From: CBDDHT01 sp965228615
GTDB lineage: Bacteria; Pseudomonadota; Alphaproteobacteria; Rhizobiales; Methyloligellaceae
Assembly: GCA_965228615.1 (NCBI GenBank)
Contig: CBDDHT010000003.1
Span: forward strand, 496,001 to 560,000
DNA length: 64,000 nucleotides
Direction: 5' to 3'
In this document: positions 1 to 9,002 of the stretch, piece by piece
How positions within the stretch are numbered: position 1 is the first letter of the stretch
Layout of the letters: each line of letters starts with the position of its first letter
Notes under the pieces: generated by a model
What the model saw: the letters and a program-made list of their open reading frames with translations, nothing else
Told to the model about the DNA's origin: nothing
Databases searched by the model: none
Position numbers and translations under genes: made by a program

Positions 1-50
1 GAATCCGATACAATATGCTCCACGCGTTCGTAATCGACTGGCTGCGACAC
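1..50 (-). CDS. N-terminal fragment of an unknown gene cut by the window edge
   Basis: On the minus strand a GTG at 50-48 is followed by an open frame reading VSQPVDYERVEHIVSD up to the window edge. A GGGAG-like ribosome binding site lies a few bases upstream, on the complement of about 54-62. Only about 16 residues are visible, too few for a family call. The stretch from here to 190 otherwise holds no supportable gene. Confidence 0.35.
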   Translation of the reverse strand, partial: MSQPVDYERVEHIVSD

Positions 51-190
51 AACTTTTCTCCCGGCCCCGGTGAGTACAGAGGGCGCAGATTAAACCATGT
101 ACGCCCTGCAATACCAGTCCGATCATGCGGGTTCTTGCCCAAACTCTCATTTGATTGAAACACGTGGCCGACAAGGCACAGAAGCAGACC

Positions 191-1222
191 CTAGACCAGA
201 GTCCTTCGTGCTAGTTCCGCCCCTGCCCCCAAGGCCTTGAGTTTGGCTTCGGCCACACTGCGCGGCAAGGGTGCGAGCCCGCAATTGGTACAGGGCAGGA
301 TCTGCTCGGCATCGGCATGTTGGAGAGCCTCACGGATCGTCTCGCTTACCGCTTCGGCGGTTTCAGCCCGAACGCTCGCGACATCGATCACGCCAACCAT
401 GATCTCTTTGTCTTTCAACAAGCCAATCAACGACATAGGAACGTGAGAGCCCGCACATTCCAGGGAGACCTGATCGATTTTGCTGGCATTCAGAGGTGGG
501 AATATCTCTTCATACTGGCGCCATTCGGAGCCGAGCGTGTCCTTCCATTGCCGATTGGCGTCGATGCCGTAGCCATAGCAGATATGAACGGCGGTTTTAG
601 TTTCCAGCCCGTCGGCCGCACGCTCGAGAGCGGCGATACCCCAATCCTTGACGTCGCTCATGAAGACATTGAATGCCGGTTCATCGAACTGAATGACATC
701 GACCCCGAGGGCTGCCAACTCGCGCGCTTCGGCATTCAGGACATCGGCGAAAGCCATTGCCATGTCTGCGCGGCTGCCATAATGGGCGTCGGCGATTGTA
801 TCGCAGATCGTCATCGGACCCGGCAGCGTGAATTTGAGCTTCTGGCCGGTATGGGCCCGGGTGAAACGGACCTCGTCGCCATGGACCGATTTAGGGCGCG
901 AAACCGGCCCCGTAACCGTCGGAACCTCCGCCTCGTAGCGGTTGTCCCGAATGCCCATCATGGTCTTCTTCTGCCAATCGATACCGTCGATCGCTTCCAG
1001 AAAGCCATGCACAAAGTGCACACGGAACTGCTCGCCATTCGAAACGATGTCGATGCCGGCCGCACGCTGCGTTTCGAGCCAGACGATGGCTGCATCCTGT
1101 TTGGCAGCCAGCAGCTCATCACCTTCGTGACGCCAGGGTGCCCAGAGTTTTTCGGGCTCGGCCAACCATGAAGGCTTTGGAAGACTGCCGGCAACCGTCG
1201 TTGGAAACAGATTTCCGGTCAT
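191..1222 (-). CDS. MetE-like (cobalamin-independent methionine synthase catalytic-domain) protein
   Basis: This 343-residue protein corresponds to the C-terminal catalytic half of MetE and lacks the N-terminal half of full-length enzymes (about 750 residues). The zinc-ligand pattern of MetE is visible: H213 and C215 in HICYG, E255 in SLECAG and C314 in NCGL. Members of this short family transfer methyl groups to homocysteine or related thiols; the methyl donor cannot be read from the sequence. The ATG has a GAGGAG site upstream. It starts 16 bases after the stop of the alpha/beta hydrolase gene on the same strand, so the two are probably one transcript. Family call is sure, substrate uncertain. 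Confidence 0.85.
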   Translation of the reverse strand: MTGNLFPTTVAGSLPKPSWLAEPEKLWAPWRHEGDELLAAKQDAAIVWLETQRAAGIDIVSNGEQFRVHFVHGFLEAIDGIDWQKKTMMGIRDNRYEAEVPTVTGPVSRPKSVHGDEVRFTRAHTGQKLKFTLPGPMTICDTIADAHYGSRADMAMAFADVLNAEARELAALGVDVIQFDEPAFNVFMSDVKDWGIAALERAADGLETKTAVHICYGYGIDANRQWKDTLGSEWRQYEEIFPPLNASKIDQVSLECAGSHVPMSLIGLLKDKEIMVGVIDVASVRAETAEAVSETIREALQHADAEQILPCTNCGLAPLPRSVAEAKLKALGAGAELARRTLV

Positions 1223-1238
1223 CGGCAGTACTCCTCAT

Positions 1239-2174
1239 TTACGATTTTGATGCCATGCCTGGATTGACGCCCTGACCCTTGCGCTCCTTAACAGGGCGCG
1301 TCGGCAGCCCATAATGACGTGAACGTTCGAAGATCGGAAGGCCCGGCGCCAGCATCGAATGGAAGAACCACATCATGGCATCGGCAAGCTCCTTCGGCCG
1401 CTCGAGCGTGACGAAGTGGCCCGCATCCATGATGAGGATGGCTTCCAGGCCCGGCACATGTTCTTCCATGCCACGCGCATACTCGATGGGCTGACGTGGA
1501 TCGAACTCGCCCTGCACATAGAGAACCGGCATCGTGAAGCGCGAATAGTCCACGGGCTCGCTGCGGGAAGTATCGCGGAAATAACGTGGCACGGCGTCGG
1601 CGACGCCGGGATAGGAAAACTCGTCGATGACTTCCTGCAACTCTTCTTCGGACGGCCGCGTCTCCGGCTTACACGAGGTATCGAACCACACCCGCACATA
1701 GGCATCCGCATTGCTCATGAGCCCGGTCGCCTGGTCGGGATTTGCGCCGTTCCAAAGGTGATGCAATGAGTTTCTGGGATCATAGCAGTGCAGCGAAAGA
1801 CAACAACGAACATACCGGGTGACGCGCTCGGGGATCTGGTTGCAGATATTGTCCGCAATCATCACACCCCAGTCGTGGCCAGCGACATGAAAGGTGTCGA
1901 CGCCGATTTCGTCGAGCAGCGCAATCGTTTCACGCGCCACCTGTGCGCCGGAATAATCGCCTTCGCGCTTGTCGGACTGGCCGTAGCCTTTCATGTCGAT
2001 CGCGATGACACGAAACTGCTTGGCGAGCACCGGAATCTGATGCTTCCAGCAACGCCAGCTTTCCGGAATACCATGCAGCAGGACAACGGCGGGACCCTCG
2101 CCCATCTCGACCCAATGCCAATCGAGCCCTCCGACCGTGGCGTTGCAGTGTTTAAAATCCGGCTCCGTACTCAT
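1239..2174 (-). CDS. alpha/beta hydrolase, epoxide hydrolase / haloalkane dehalogenase type
   Basis: A cytoplasmic hydrolase of 311 residues. The start at 2174 (MSTEPDF) is chosen over an upstream in-frame start because an AGGGA site precedes it and homology-like sequence begins there. Visible are the oxyanion motif HGIPE (34-38), the nucleophile Asp101 in GHDWG (not the Ser of esterases), the likely acid Asp225 in GEFDP and His253 in AGHF. An Asp nucleophile with HGxPE is typical of soluble epoxide hydrolases, haloalkane dehalogenases and fluoroacetate dehalogenases. The cap-domain residues do not let me choose among these. It is the first gene of a likely bicistron with the MetE-like gene. 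Confidence 0.8.
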   Translation of the reverse strand: MSTEPDFKHCNATVGGLDWHWVEMGEGPAVVLLHGIPESWRCWKHQIPVLAKQFRVIAIDMKGYGQSDKREGDYSGAQVARETIALLDEIGVDTFHVAGHDWGVMIADNICNQIPERVTRYVRCCLSLHCYDPRNSLHHLWNGANPDQATGLMSNADAYVRVWFDTSCKPETRPSEEELQEVIDEFSYPGVADAVPRYFRDTSRSEPVDYSRFTMPVLYVQGEFDPRQPIEYARGMEEHVPGLEAILIMDAGHFVTLERPKELADAMMWFFHSMLAPGLPIFERSRHYGLPTRPVKERKGQGVNPGMASKS

Positions 2175-2266
2175 TGAGATTCCCTTTGTCCTTATCCCGG
2201 TTGATGGAAGACCACTGGCTCGGCGCTTTGGGAAATCGCACGTCCAATCGAGGCCAGCAACGACAA

Positions 2267-2288
2267 TTGATACCCAAAATGATACCAA
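2267..2288 (-). promoter_or_regulatory. TGATACC direct repeats upstream of the hydrolase/MetE operon
   Basis: TGATACC occurs at 2268-2274 and again at 2280-2286, a 12-base period. The pair lies about 95 bases upstream of the hydrolase start, where an operator could sit. Read on the coding strand the half sites are GGTATCA. Nothing in the sequence identifies the regulator. Confidence 0.3.
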
Positions 2289-2381
2289 ACGTCTCAATTA
2301 AGTGAAATTCGCGCTCAGAAATGATGTTTTGGGAATGATGCCGCAATCAAGCAGTTGACAGCATGGCCGAACTTTTCGCGG

Positions 2382-3104
2382 CTAGTCCGAGGCGTCATCG
2401 CTTAATGCACGCAATCCATCGACGTCGACAATCTGAATAAGCTGGCCATTCAGTGCAACCAGCCCGATGTTCTGGAGACGTTTCAAGGTCTTGTTGGTCC
2501 ACTGCCGCGAGGCGCCCACAAGCGTCGCGATATCGCTTTGATTCATCCGATGTTTGATGACGATCCCATCGGATGCCGGAACGCCGTAGATATCGGCCAG
2601 CATAAGAAGCAGCTTCGCGAGGCGCGGTCCGACGGCCTCTGTTCCGCGCAGTTGGAGGAGGATGGACAACCAGCGCATCTTGAAGGCCATCATGTCGGCG
2701 ATCCAAAGTGAGATTTCGGAGTTGGAACGCGCCAATTCCCTCAAGTCCTTACCGGAAATTGCGAGCACATGGCAGTCGCGAAGTGCGACACCGGACCAGA
2801 CATGAAACCCGCCGCCGAAGAAATTCGGCCCACCGACCAGATCGCCACGCGACCAATAGGCCATCGTGACTTCGCGTCCGGAGGTGGCGGTGTAGAAGGT
2901 CCGCACCAGACCCTCACGAATGATGTAGGTCGCGCTGTGCCTGGCACCTTGCGAAAAGATCGTCTCACCGGACTGGAACGTCAGCTTCCTGCTACACGAC
3001 AGAATCCGATCCTGCAGGACCGGCTCCAGGTCAGGCAGCGTTCCGTGAGATCGGCGAATGCTCGCTTGCTGCTCAGAAATATAGTCGCTGTCCGGGATGT
3101 CCAT
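2382..3104 (-). CDS. Crp/Fnr-family transcriptional regulator
   Basis: The 240-residue protein has an N-terminal cyclic-nucleotide-binding fold at about 30-145 (FQSGETIFSQG, REGLVRTFY, GDLVGG) and a C-terminal Crp-type winged helix at about 165-225. The recognition-helix region reads MNQSDIATLVGASRQWTNKTLKRL. The FNR-type N-terminal cysteine cluster is absent, and the R/S residues of cAMP contact are not obvious, so the effector is unknown. It is on the same strand as, and just downstream of, the type I secretion pair. It may regulate that pair or itself. Confidence 0.85.
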   Translation of the reverse strand: MDIPDSDYISEQQASIRRSHGTLPDLEPVLQDRILSCSRKLTFQSGETIFSQGARHSATYIIREGLVRTFYTATSGREVTMAYWSRGDLVGGPNFFGGGFHVWSGVALRDCHVLAISGKDLRELARSNSEISLWIADMMAFKMRWLSILLQLRGTEAVGPRLAKLLLMLADIYGVPASDGIVIKHRMNQSDIATLVGASRQWTNKTLKRLQNIGLVALNGQLIQIVDVDGLRALSDDASD

Positions 3105-3188
3105 TGTCGGCTCGATTGGTTCCAGGCTTGAACTGATCCTCGATCACAAAGTCATAAGTAACACGCATGCACACGTCGACGTCTTGTT

Positions 3189-4535
3189 CTAAGATTCCTT
3201 AAAGGCTCTGGCAAAGCTGTCCGTGATCGGTTTCATCAGATATTCGAAGAATGTCCGCTGCCCGGTCTGAACAAACACTTCAACCGGCATGCCCGGCGCA
3301 ATGTCGAGATCTTTCACCCTGGCCAACGCCTGTTCTTCCAATTGAATGCGTGCGAGATAGTAAACCTCTCCCGGTTGCTTGCCCTCGATAGAGTCGGCGG
3401 ACACATAAACGACTTTACCACTGACCGTCGGCGTTGTTCGCTGGTTTAGCGCGATCAGCCTCATCTGTGCCTTCAAACCAACACGCACCTGATCGATATC
3501 GTCCGGACGCATCTGCGCTTCTACAATCAGCCGTTCGTCGGCCGGGAGCAACTCGAGAATATCTTCGCCCGAGGCAACGACACCGCCCGTCGTGTTTTGA
3601 TGCATCTTGACGATGATACCGCGGACAGGTGCTTTGATTTCAACACGCGTCAACACATCGCGGGCAGATTTAATGCGCTCCTCGATATCCCCAAGCGTGC
3701 TCTTGGTCTCGCGGAACTTGGTCATGGATTCCTGACGGCGCACCGATTTGAGGTGCACAACCTGGCTTTCAGATTCCGTAATACGTTCTTTCGCGCGCCC
3801 GATATCGGCTTCAAGCTTGCCTTTCTTTCCCGTGAGCTCGGCGTGCGCCCGCTTCAACGCCAGGAAACGAGAGCGCTTGGTGAGGCCTTTTTCCAGAAGT
3901 TTTTTGTTGGCGTCGATTTCTTCCGTCAGCAGATCGATCTGGGTTGCAACCGACGTCTTCTGGGCATCCAGTCCACGGATTTCCTGGCGAATGGCGTCGA
4001 TCCGATCCCGGATGACCTTGATCTCGCTTCTATGCTCGTCGAGCCGAGCTGCAAAAACCTCCTGCTGGGCATCCAGAATGTCAGCGATTTCAGCTTCGGC
4101 TCCCTGTTCGGACAACTCATCATCGAAGGCGAATTTCTCTTTGCCTTGACGTTCCGCGTCGAGCCGGACGGCGATCGCACGCTCCGTCGCGCGCTTCAGC
4201 TCGAGACGCTTCAGTTCGGCCCGTGCCGACGTATCGTCAAGAATGATGAGCGGCGCTCCCTTTTCGACCAATTCCCCTTCGGCCGCACGGATCTCTTTGA
4301 TAATGCCGCCTTCAAGGTGCTGGATCGTCTTGTTGGAGCCGGTAGCAATAAAACTGCCGCGCGCGACAGCGGCACTCGAAAGCTCGGCCGTCGAGGCCCA
4401 ATAGGCGAATCCCATTACCCCGACCACGAACACGACAAGCCCCAGCAGTGCCGGACGCGTAATGCCGACCGGGACTTTGGCGTGCCACCTGTCGAGATAG
4501 GCTTGCGAATCTACTCGCGTTTCCTCGTTGCTCAT
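3189..4535 (-). CDS. type I secretion periplasmic adaptor, HlyD/PrsE family
   Basis: A 448-residue membrane fusion protein. A single N-terminal transmembrane segment lies at about 27-50 (LLGLVVFVVGVMGFAYW), followed by the first half of a lipoyl-like barrel (IQHLEGGIIKEI), a long coiled coil at about 100-280, the second barrel half (IKAPVRGIIVKM) and a C-terminal beta domain. The HLEGGI motif is typical of adaptors of type I secretion systems. Its start overlaps the stop of the upstream ABC gene by 4 bases, so the two are translationally coupled. It should bridge the inner-membrane ABC transporter and a TolC-like channel, which is not in this window. Confidence 0.92.
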   Translation of the reverse strand: MSNEETRVDSQAYLDRWHAKVPVGITRPALLGLVVFVVGVMGFAYWASTAELSSAAVARGSFIATGSNKTIQHLEGGIIKEIRAAEGELVEKGAPLIILDDTSARAELKRLELKRATERAIAVRLDAERQGKEKFAFDDELSEQGAEAEIADILDAQQEVFAARLDEHRSEIKVIRDRIDAIRQEIRGLDAQKTSVATQIDLLTEEIDANKKLLEKGLTKRSRFLALKRAHAELTGKKGKLEADIGRAKERITESESQVVHLKSVRRQESMTKFRETKSTLGDIEERIKSARDVLTRVEIKAPVRGIIVKMHQNTTGGVVASGEDILELLPADERLIVEAQMRPDDIDQVRVGLKAQMRLIALNQRTTPTVSGKVVYVSADSIEGKQPGEVYYLARIQLEEQALARVKDLDIAPGMPVEVFVQTGQRTFFEYLMKPITDSFARAFKES

Positions 4536-6361
4536 GTGTCAGCTGCCGTATCTTCCTGAGATTCGATTTGATCGGCTGGCCCCTCGTCCGCCACGTGACC
4601 AGGCTCCTCCTTCGCGCTCTTGACCTCCGGGGGGCCTTCTTTGCGGCCAAGTACGACATTGCGCGGCCCATAGGCCTCAATCTTTCCATCCTTCATGACC
4701 AGGATCTTGTCGACAAACTCCAGCAATGTCGGTCGCTGTGTGATCGTTACCGTGGTGATGCCCCGCTTCTTGGCCCGCATCAACGTCTGCACAAGCGCCT
4801 GCTCGCCATCGCGATCGAGATTTGCGTCCGGTTCGTCGAGCACAATCAATTTCGGCATTCCGAAAAGAGCCCGCGCCAGCGCCACACGCTGACGCTGGCC
4901 GCCGGAGAGCGGCGCACCTCCCAGTCGGATCTCAGTCTCATAACCGCCAGACAGGCGCGTGATCAACTCATGGGCGCCGGCGAACTGAGCCGCTTGCGTG
5001 ATCTCCTCCGAGCTCACGCCTTCTTTCAACCGCGCGATATTGTAGGCGACCGTTCCAGGAAACAGCTCTACGTCCTGGGGCAGATATCCGACATATTTGC
5101 CGAACTCGGACCGGTCCCAATGGTGGATGTCTGCCTGGTCCAGGCGCACGACACCTGCACTTGGTGGCAGGGCCCCAACAAGAATGCGGGCGAGTGTCGA
5201 CTTGCCGGCTCCGGTCGGACCAACCACGGCAATCGAGTCGCCAGGACGGATACCGAACGTAATACCCTTGATGAGCGGTTTCGCCGTATCGGGACTCGTA
5301 AATACAAGCTTTTCGACGACAATCTCGCCGGCAGGTTCGGGCAACGACGTCGGAACCGTCTCGTCAATGCCGAAGCCCACGAGATCCTTGATCCGGCGAT
5401 ACGCCTGACGCGCCTGCACGAATGACCGCCAGCCCTCGATGGTCCCCTCGATCGGCGCCAACGCCCGGGAACCGATGATTGAGGCTGCAATCATCATTCC
5501 GCCGGTGATCTCGTTGTTGAGCGCCAGATAGGCACCCCATCCAAGCACGGCAATCTGCAAGACCAGACGGGCCAGTTTCGACAAGCCCGTCAGGACGGCA
5601 CTTCTGGCGTTCGCCGTGGACTGCGCCTCTAGCCCGGCCGCGCTGTCCCGGCCCCAGGCATCCACACATTGCGGAAGCATGCCCATGGCCTGAATGACCT
5701 CGGCATTGCGCGTGTGGGCCTGAGCCGCTGCAAAGGCGCTGAGACTGTGCGCTCCGGCGACACGCTGTGCGGCCGCGGTGGCAGCCTGATTGGCAAGAGC
5801 CAACATCAACAAGACAGCCGCACCGATCGCGGTGATCAGACCCAGTTGCGGATGGATCAGAACAACGAACAGGATATAGACCGGCACCATGGGAAGATCG
5901 ACCATGAGCGGCACCACAGGGCTGGCCACAAAGCCACGCACTTGCGCAAGGTCCCGCAGTCCCTGCGTATCCTCGGATGCCCCCTGAGCCGTTCTTCGGA
6001 TTGCCGCCGTCAGCAAGGGCCCGCCGAGACCGGTTTCCAGCCGGCTCGCAACCCGCGCCAGGATCATGCGTCGGACAACTTCAAAGAGTGCCAGCGCAGC
6101 AACAGCTGCGATTGCCAGATTGGTCAGGACGAGCAGCGTGTCCGTACTTCCTGATAACAGGACGCGGTCCGAGAGCTGCATCAGATAGACCGGGATCGTC
6201 AGCATCAAAAGATTGATGGCGAGGGAGAAGAGGATGACGAGGAGAAACGCCTTCCTGCTTGCACCGAGACCGCGCTCCACCAGCGTACGCGTGCTCCGCC
6301 GCCGCTGGCTTGCACGCTCTGTGGAAACCGCCCGAGCCTGTGTCCCTGCCTGCTTCGCCAT
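4532..6361 (-). CDS. type I secretion ABC transporter, PrsD/HlyB type (permease-ATPase)
   Basis: A 609-residue half-transporter. Residues about 35-330 form the membrane domain with several hydrophobic segments, and the rest is the ATPase. Walker A is GPTGAGKST (381-389), the signature LSGGQ is at 485-489 and Walker B is LIVLDEP around 505-511. There is no N-terminal C39 peptidase or C39-like domain, as in PrtD/PrsD-type exporters of RTX and related repeat proteins. The last 40 residues are acidic and low in complexity. No RTX or other repeat-rich substrate is encoded nearby. A Crp-family gene lies 57 bases upstream on the same strand. Confidence 0.92.
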   Translation of the reverse strand: MAKQAGTQARAVSTERASQRRRSTRTLVERGLGASRKAFLLVILFSLAINLLMLTIPVYLMQLSDRVLLSGSTDTLLVLTNLAIAAVAALALFEVVRRMILARVASRLETGLGGPLLTAAIRRTAQGASEDTQGLRDLAQVRGFVASPVVPLMVDLPMVPVYILFVVLIHPQLGLITAIGAAVLLMLALANQAATAAAQRVAGAHSLSAFAAAQAHTRNAEVIQAMGMLPQCVDAWGRDSAAGLEAQSTANARSAVLTGLSKLARLVLQIAVLGWGAYLALNNEITGGMMIAASIIGSRALAPIEGTIEGWRSFVQARQAYRRIKDLVGFGIDETVPTSLPEPAGEIVVEKLVFTSPDTAKPLIKGITFGIRPGDSIAVVGPTGAGKSTLARILVGALPPSAGVVRLDQADIHHWDRSEFGKYVGYLPQDVELFPGTVAYNIARLKEGVSSEEITQAAQFAGAHELITRLSGGYETEIRLGGAPLSGGQRQRVALARALFGMPKLIVLDEPDANLDRDGEQALVQTLMRAKKRGITTVTITQRPTLLEFVDKILVMKDGKIEAYGPRNVVLGRKEGPPEVKSAKEEPGHVADEGPADQIESQEDTAADT

Positions 6362-6418
6362 CGTTATGTGCTCCGCTCCACAAGCCGGGGCTCTTGAATG
6401 AATCGTCCTTTGCCTCGG

Positions 6419-7099
6419 TCAGGTCAGATCTTCCGAGATGCGCTGATTGAGTTCGACCGGATCGCTCAGGACGAGCGCACCCCGGTTTTGCTCAATGATG
6501 CCGGCCTTTTCCAGGGTTTTCAGTTCGCGGGATACCGATTCGCGGCTGCTTCCGATTCGATTGGCAAGATCCTTCTGGATCGGCGGTGGCGAAATGATCC
6601 GGTTTTCAGGATTGTTGGGTCTTGGCCGCGACATGCGCAACAACTCGGAGTAAAGCCTCTGCTTAGCCGTCAGATAGGCATGCTCTGCGAGTTTGACGCT
6701 CAGCCGTCTGACCCGCTCCACAAGGGTTTCCAAGACTTGGCGGCTCAGGTCAGGTGTGCCTGTCACCACATCCACGAAAACCGATGCCGGCATGACAACA
6801 AGCTGGGAGCGTTGCAGTGCCGTGACATGAGCCGAACGCCCGTTACCGTCAATCGCCGCCATTTCGCCGAAAAAATCGCCACCTTCGAGTTCGCAGAAGA
6901 TGAACTCCTTGTCGTTGGGCGTCTGATAGAGAACCCGCAAACGGCCTGAAAGCAGAAACCAAACATCCGTTGTGGCATCGTCATAATCGATGACGAGGTC
7001 GGAAGCCTCGTAATTCCGCTTCTTGCAACGCATTTCGATCGCGCTGACACGATCCTGCGGCAAGCTTGAAAACAGCGCCATATCTGACAGTGACTGCAA
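6419..7099 (-). CDS. Crp/Fnr-family transcriptional regulator upstream of the type I secretion genes
   Basis: A cNMP-binding domain (about 10-125, with GGDFFGEMAAIDG, the classic phosphate-binding cassette shape) is followed by a Crp winged helix (PIQKDLANRIGSSRESVSRELKTLEKAG). I chose a TTG start at 7099 because a GGAGG sits 4 bases upstream and the protein then begins MQSLSDMALFSSLP, typical for the family. An upstream in-frame GTG at 7120 has no ribosome binding site. It probably controls the downstream ABC/adaptor genes or the divergent GMC gene, with which it shares a 190-base intergenic region. Confidence 0.85.
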   Translation of the reverse strand: MQSLSDMALFSSLPQDRVSAIEMRCKKRNYEASDLVIDYDDATTDVWFLLSGRLRVLYQTPNDKEFIFCELEGGDFFGEMAAIDGNGRSAHVTALQRSQLVVMPASVFVDVVTGTPDLSRQVLETLVERVRRLSVKLAEHAYLTAKQRLYSELLRMSRPRPNNPENRIISPPPIQKDLANRIGSSRESVSRELKTLEKAGIIEQNRGALVLSDPVELNQRISEDLT

Positions 7100-7286
7100 A
7101 TTGCCTCCTCGCCCGTCCACAAATGATCGCTCTGCTGGAGGTCAGCCTATCCGAAGACCGCTGAAAGGCAAGGCATTGCGGAATGCAGCCATGTACCTGG
7201 ACGATAGCCAATCAGACGCATAGACATGGCCGGTTCGCGCGTCCTATACGGCGTGCGAACCGAGTTTTTCGAGCTTGTGAGGGAAC

Positions 7287-8936
7287 GTGATCGTCATGGA
7301 ACCACTCGCCCAGCCGATCGACGAGATCAAACCGCACTATGATCTGGTCGTCATCGGGTCGGGATATGGAGGCGGCGTTACTGCATCGCGTATGGCGCGC
7401 GCGGGCCTCAGCGTCTGCGTTCTCGAACGCGGCAGGGAATTCCCGACCGGCAGTTTCCCAGACAGATTTCCGGACATTCGCCGTGAATTGCGCGTGCGCG
7501 GCGGCAAGGTGGACATGGGCTCGGATACGAGCCTGTTCGACATCAGGATCGGTCAGCATATCCATGTTCTGGTCGGCTGCGGCCTCGGCGGCGGTTCCCT
7601 GGTCAATGCGGGCGTCGCCCTGCGACCCGATGACCGCGTTTTCGCGGATCCAGCCTGGCCGGAAGCGCTTTCCGGCGATGGTCTTCTGGATGAAGGCTTC
7701 GACCGCGCCAACCGCATGCTGCGTCCGGCGCCCTATCGGGACGCAAAAAACCTGACCAAATACAAAGCGCTGGAGAATGCCTGCAAGCCGCTGAATGCGG
7801 GACCGCAACCGGCGGAAGTCGTCGTCAGTTTCGACGAGACGGTGAACCCGGCCGGCATAGCCCAACCGGCCTGTACCCTGTGCGGCGATTGCTGCACCGG
7901 TTGCAATGTCGGCGCCAAGAATACAGTCGCGATGACCTATCTGCCCGATGCCAAGCATCATGGGGCCGAGATGTTCACAGAGACGTCCGTGCGACATGTG
8001 GAGAAAACGTCATCCGGTTGGCGCATCCATTTTGCACCTGCCGGGAAAAAGGCGAATGGAGCGGAGCCCGGAGCCGTCAGCGCGGACATGGTCATGCTCT
8101 CCGCCGGCACATTGGGCTCGACCGAGATCCTGCTGCGCTCACGCGAGAATGGGCTGGCCGTATCGGATCGCCTTGGTGCCGGTTTTTCAGCCAATGGGGA
8201 CATCATCGCCTTCGGCTATGGCGCCAAGACGCCAGTCAATGCCATCGGTGTCGGCCATCCCGCAAAGGCCGAAATCGATACGGTCGGCCCCTGCGTTGCC
8301 GGCCAGACGCGCATCAACGATCTGGAGGATCTGGAAAAGAGCCTCTACATCCAGGAAGGCGTCATGCCGTCCGGCGTCGCCCCTCTCCTGCCAGCACTTT
8401 TCGTGCCGGGCGGGCGCATCCTTGGTGCAGCACAAAGCCTGATCAAAGGCGTCTACAACGGCCCCTTCCGCAATCTACACACATTCTTCGTGGTATCGCA
8501 TGACGACGCCGCCGGCCGGATGGAACTGGATAGCGATCGCCTCGCCATCGATTGGCCGGATGTCGCCGATCATCCCGTCTTCGAGCGCGTGGACAATGTT
8601 CTCGATACTGCCGTCACGTCGGCAGGCGGCAGCTATGTGAAGCATCTTTTTGCTGCAACATCTGCTGGCAAGAAACCGGCAACCGCACATCCGCTCGGAG
8701 GCTGCGGCATGGGTGAGACTGCAGAAACAGGCGTTGTCGACCACAAGGGCCAGGTTTTTGACGGCACATCGGGTGAGGTACACCGCGGCCTCTATGTGTC
8801 TGACGGATCCGTGATGCCGCGCTCGCTCGGCGTCAATCCCCTCTTGACGATCACAAGTCTGACCGAGCGCGCCATGATCCACATGGCCCGCGACCTCAAC
8901 CTCAATTTCGACGATGCGCCGATAGTGGCCGAGTGA
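7287..8936 (+). CDS. GMC oxidoreductase, cholesterol-oxidase-like
   Basis: A 549-residue FAD enzyme. The dinucleotide-binding motif GSGYGGG is at 24-30. The C-terminus carries the GMC active-site pair within HPLGGCGMG and GVNPLLT. The overall pattern is that of bacterial cholesterol/3-hydroxysteroid oxidases rather than choline or glucose dehydrogenases. A cysteine-rich segment (C196, C199, C202, C203, C206: CTLCGDCCTGC) lies in mid-protein and is seen in this subfamily. There is no signal peptide, so it should be cytoplasmic. GTG at 7287 and ATG at 7296 are both possible starts; GAGGG lies 3 bases before the GTG. The steroid substrate is inferred from family resemblance only. Confidence 0.8.
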   Translation: MIVMEPLAQPIDEIKPHYDLVVIGSGYGGGVTASRMARAGLSVCVLERGREFPTGSFPDRFPDIRRELRVRGGKVDMGSDTSLFDIRIGQHIHVLVGCGLGGGSLVNAGVALRPDDRVFADPAWPEALSGDGLLDEGFDRANRMLRPAPYRDAKNLTKYKALENACKPLNAGPQPAEVVVSFDETVNPAGIAQPACTLCGDCCTGCNVGAKNTVAMTYLPDAKHHGAEMFTETSVRHVEKTSSGWRIHFAPAGKKANGAEPGAVSADMVMLSAGTLGSTEILLRSRENGLAVSDRLGAGFSANGDIIAFGYGAKTPVNAIGVGHPAKAEIDTVGPCVAGQTRINDLEDLEKSLYIQEGVMPSGVAPLLPALFVPGGRILGAAQSLIKGVYNGPFRNLHTFFVVSHDDAAGRMELDSDRLAIDWPDVADHPVFERVDNVLDTAVTSAGGSYVKHLFAATSAGKKPATAHPLGGCGMGETAETGVVDHKGQVFDGTSGEVHRGLYVSDGSVMPRSLGVNPLLTITSLTERAMIHMARDLNLNFDDAPIVAE

Positions 8937-8949
8937 AGGTTCGAGATGC

Positions 8950-8989
8950 GGATCGGATGCAGACGTCCATCATCTGCCGAATCCGATCC
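8950..8989. terminator. bidirectional hairpin between convergent genes
   Basis: GGATCGGAT (8950-8958) pairs with ATCCGATCC (8981-8989). Inside it GCAGA pairs with TCTGC around a 9-base loop. It sits between the stops of the GMC gene (+) and acoC (-). A strong U-tract is missing, so terminator function is inferred. Confidence 0.55.
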
Positions 8990-9002
8990 CCCCAATCGAG
9001 AC

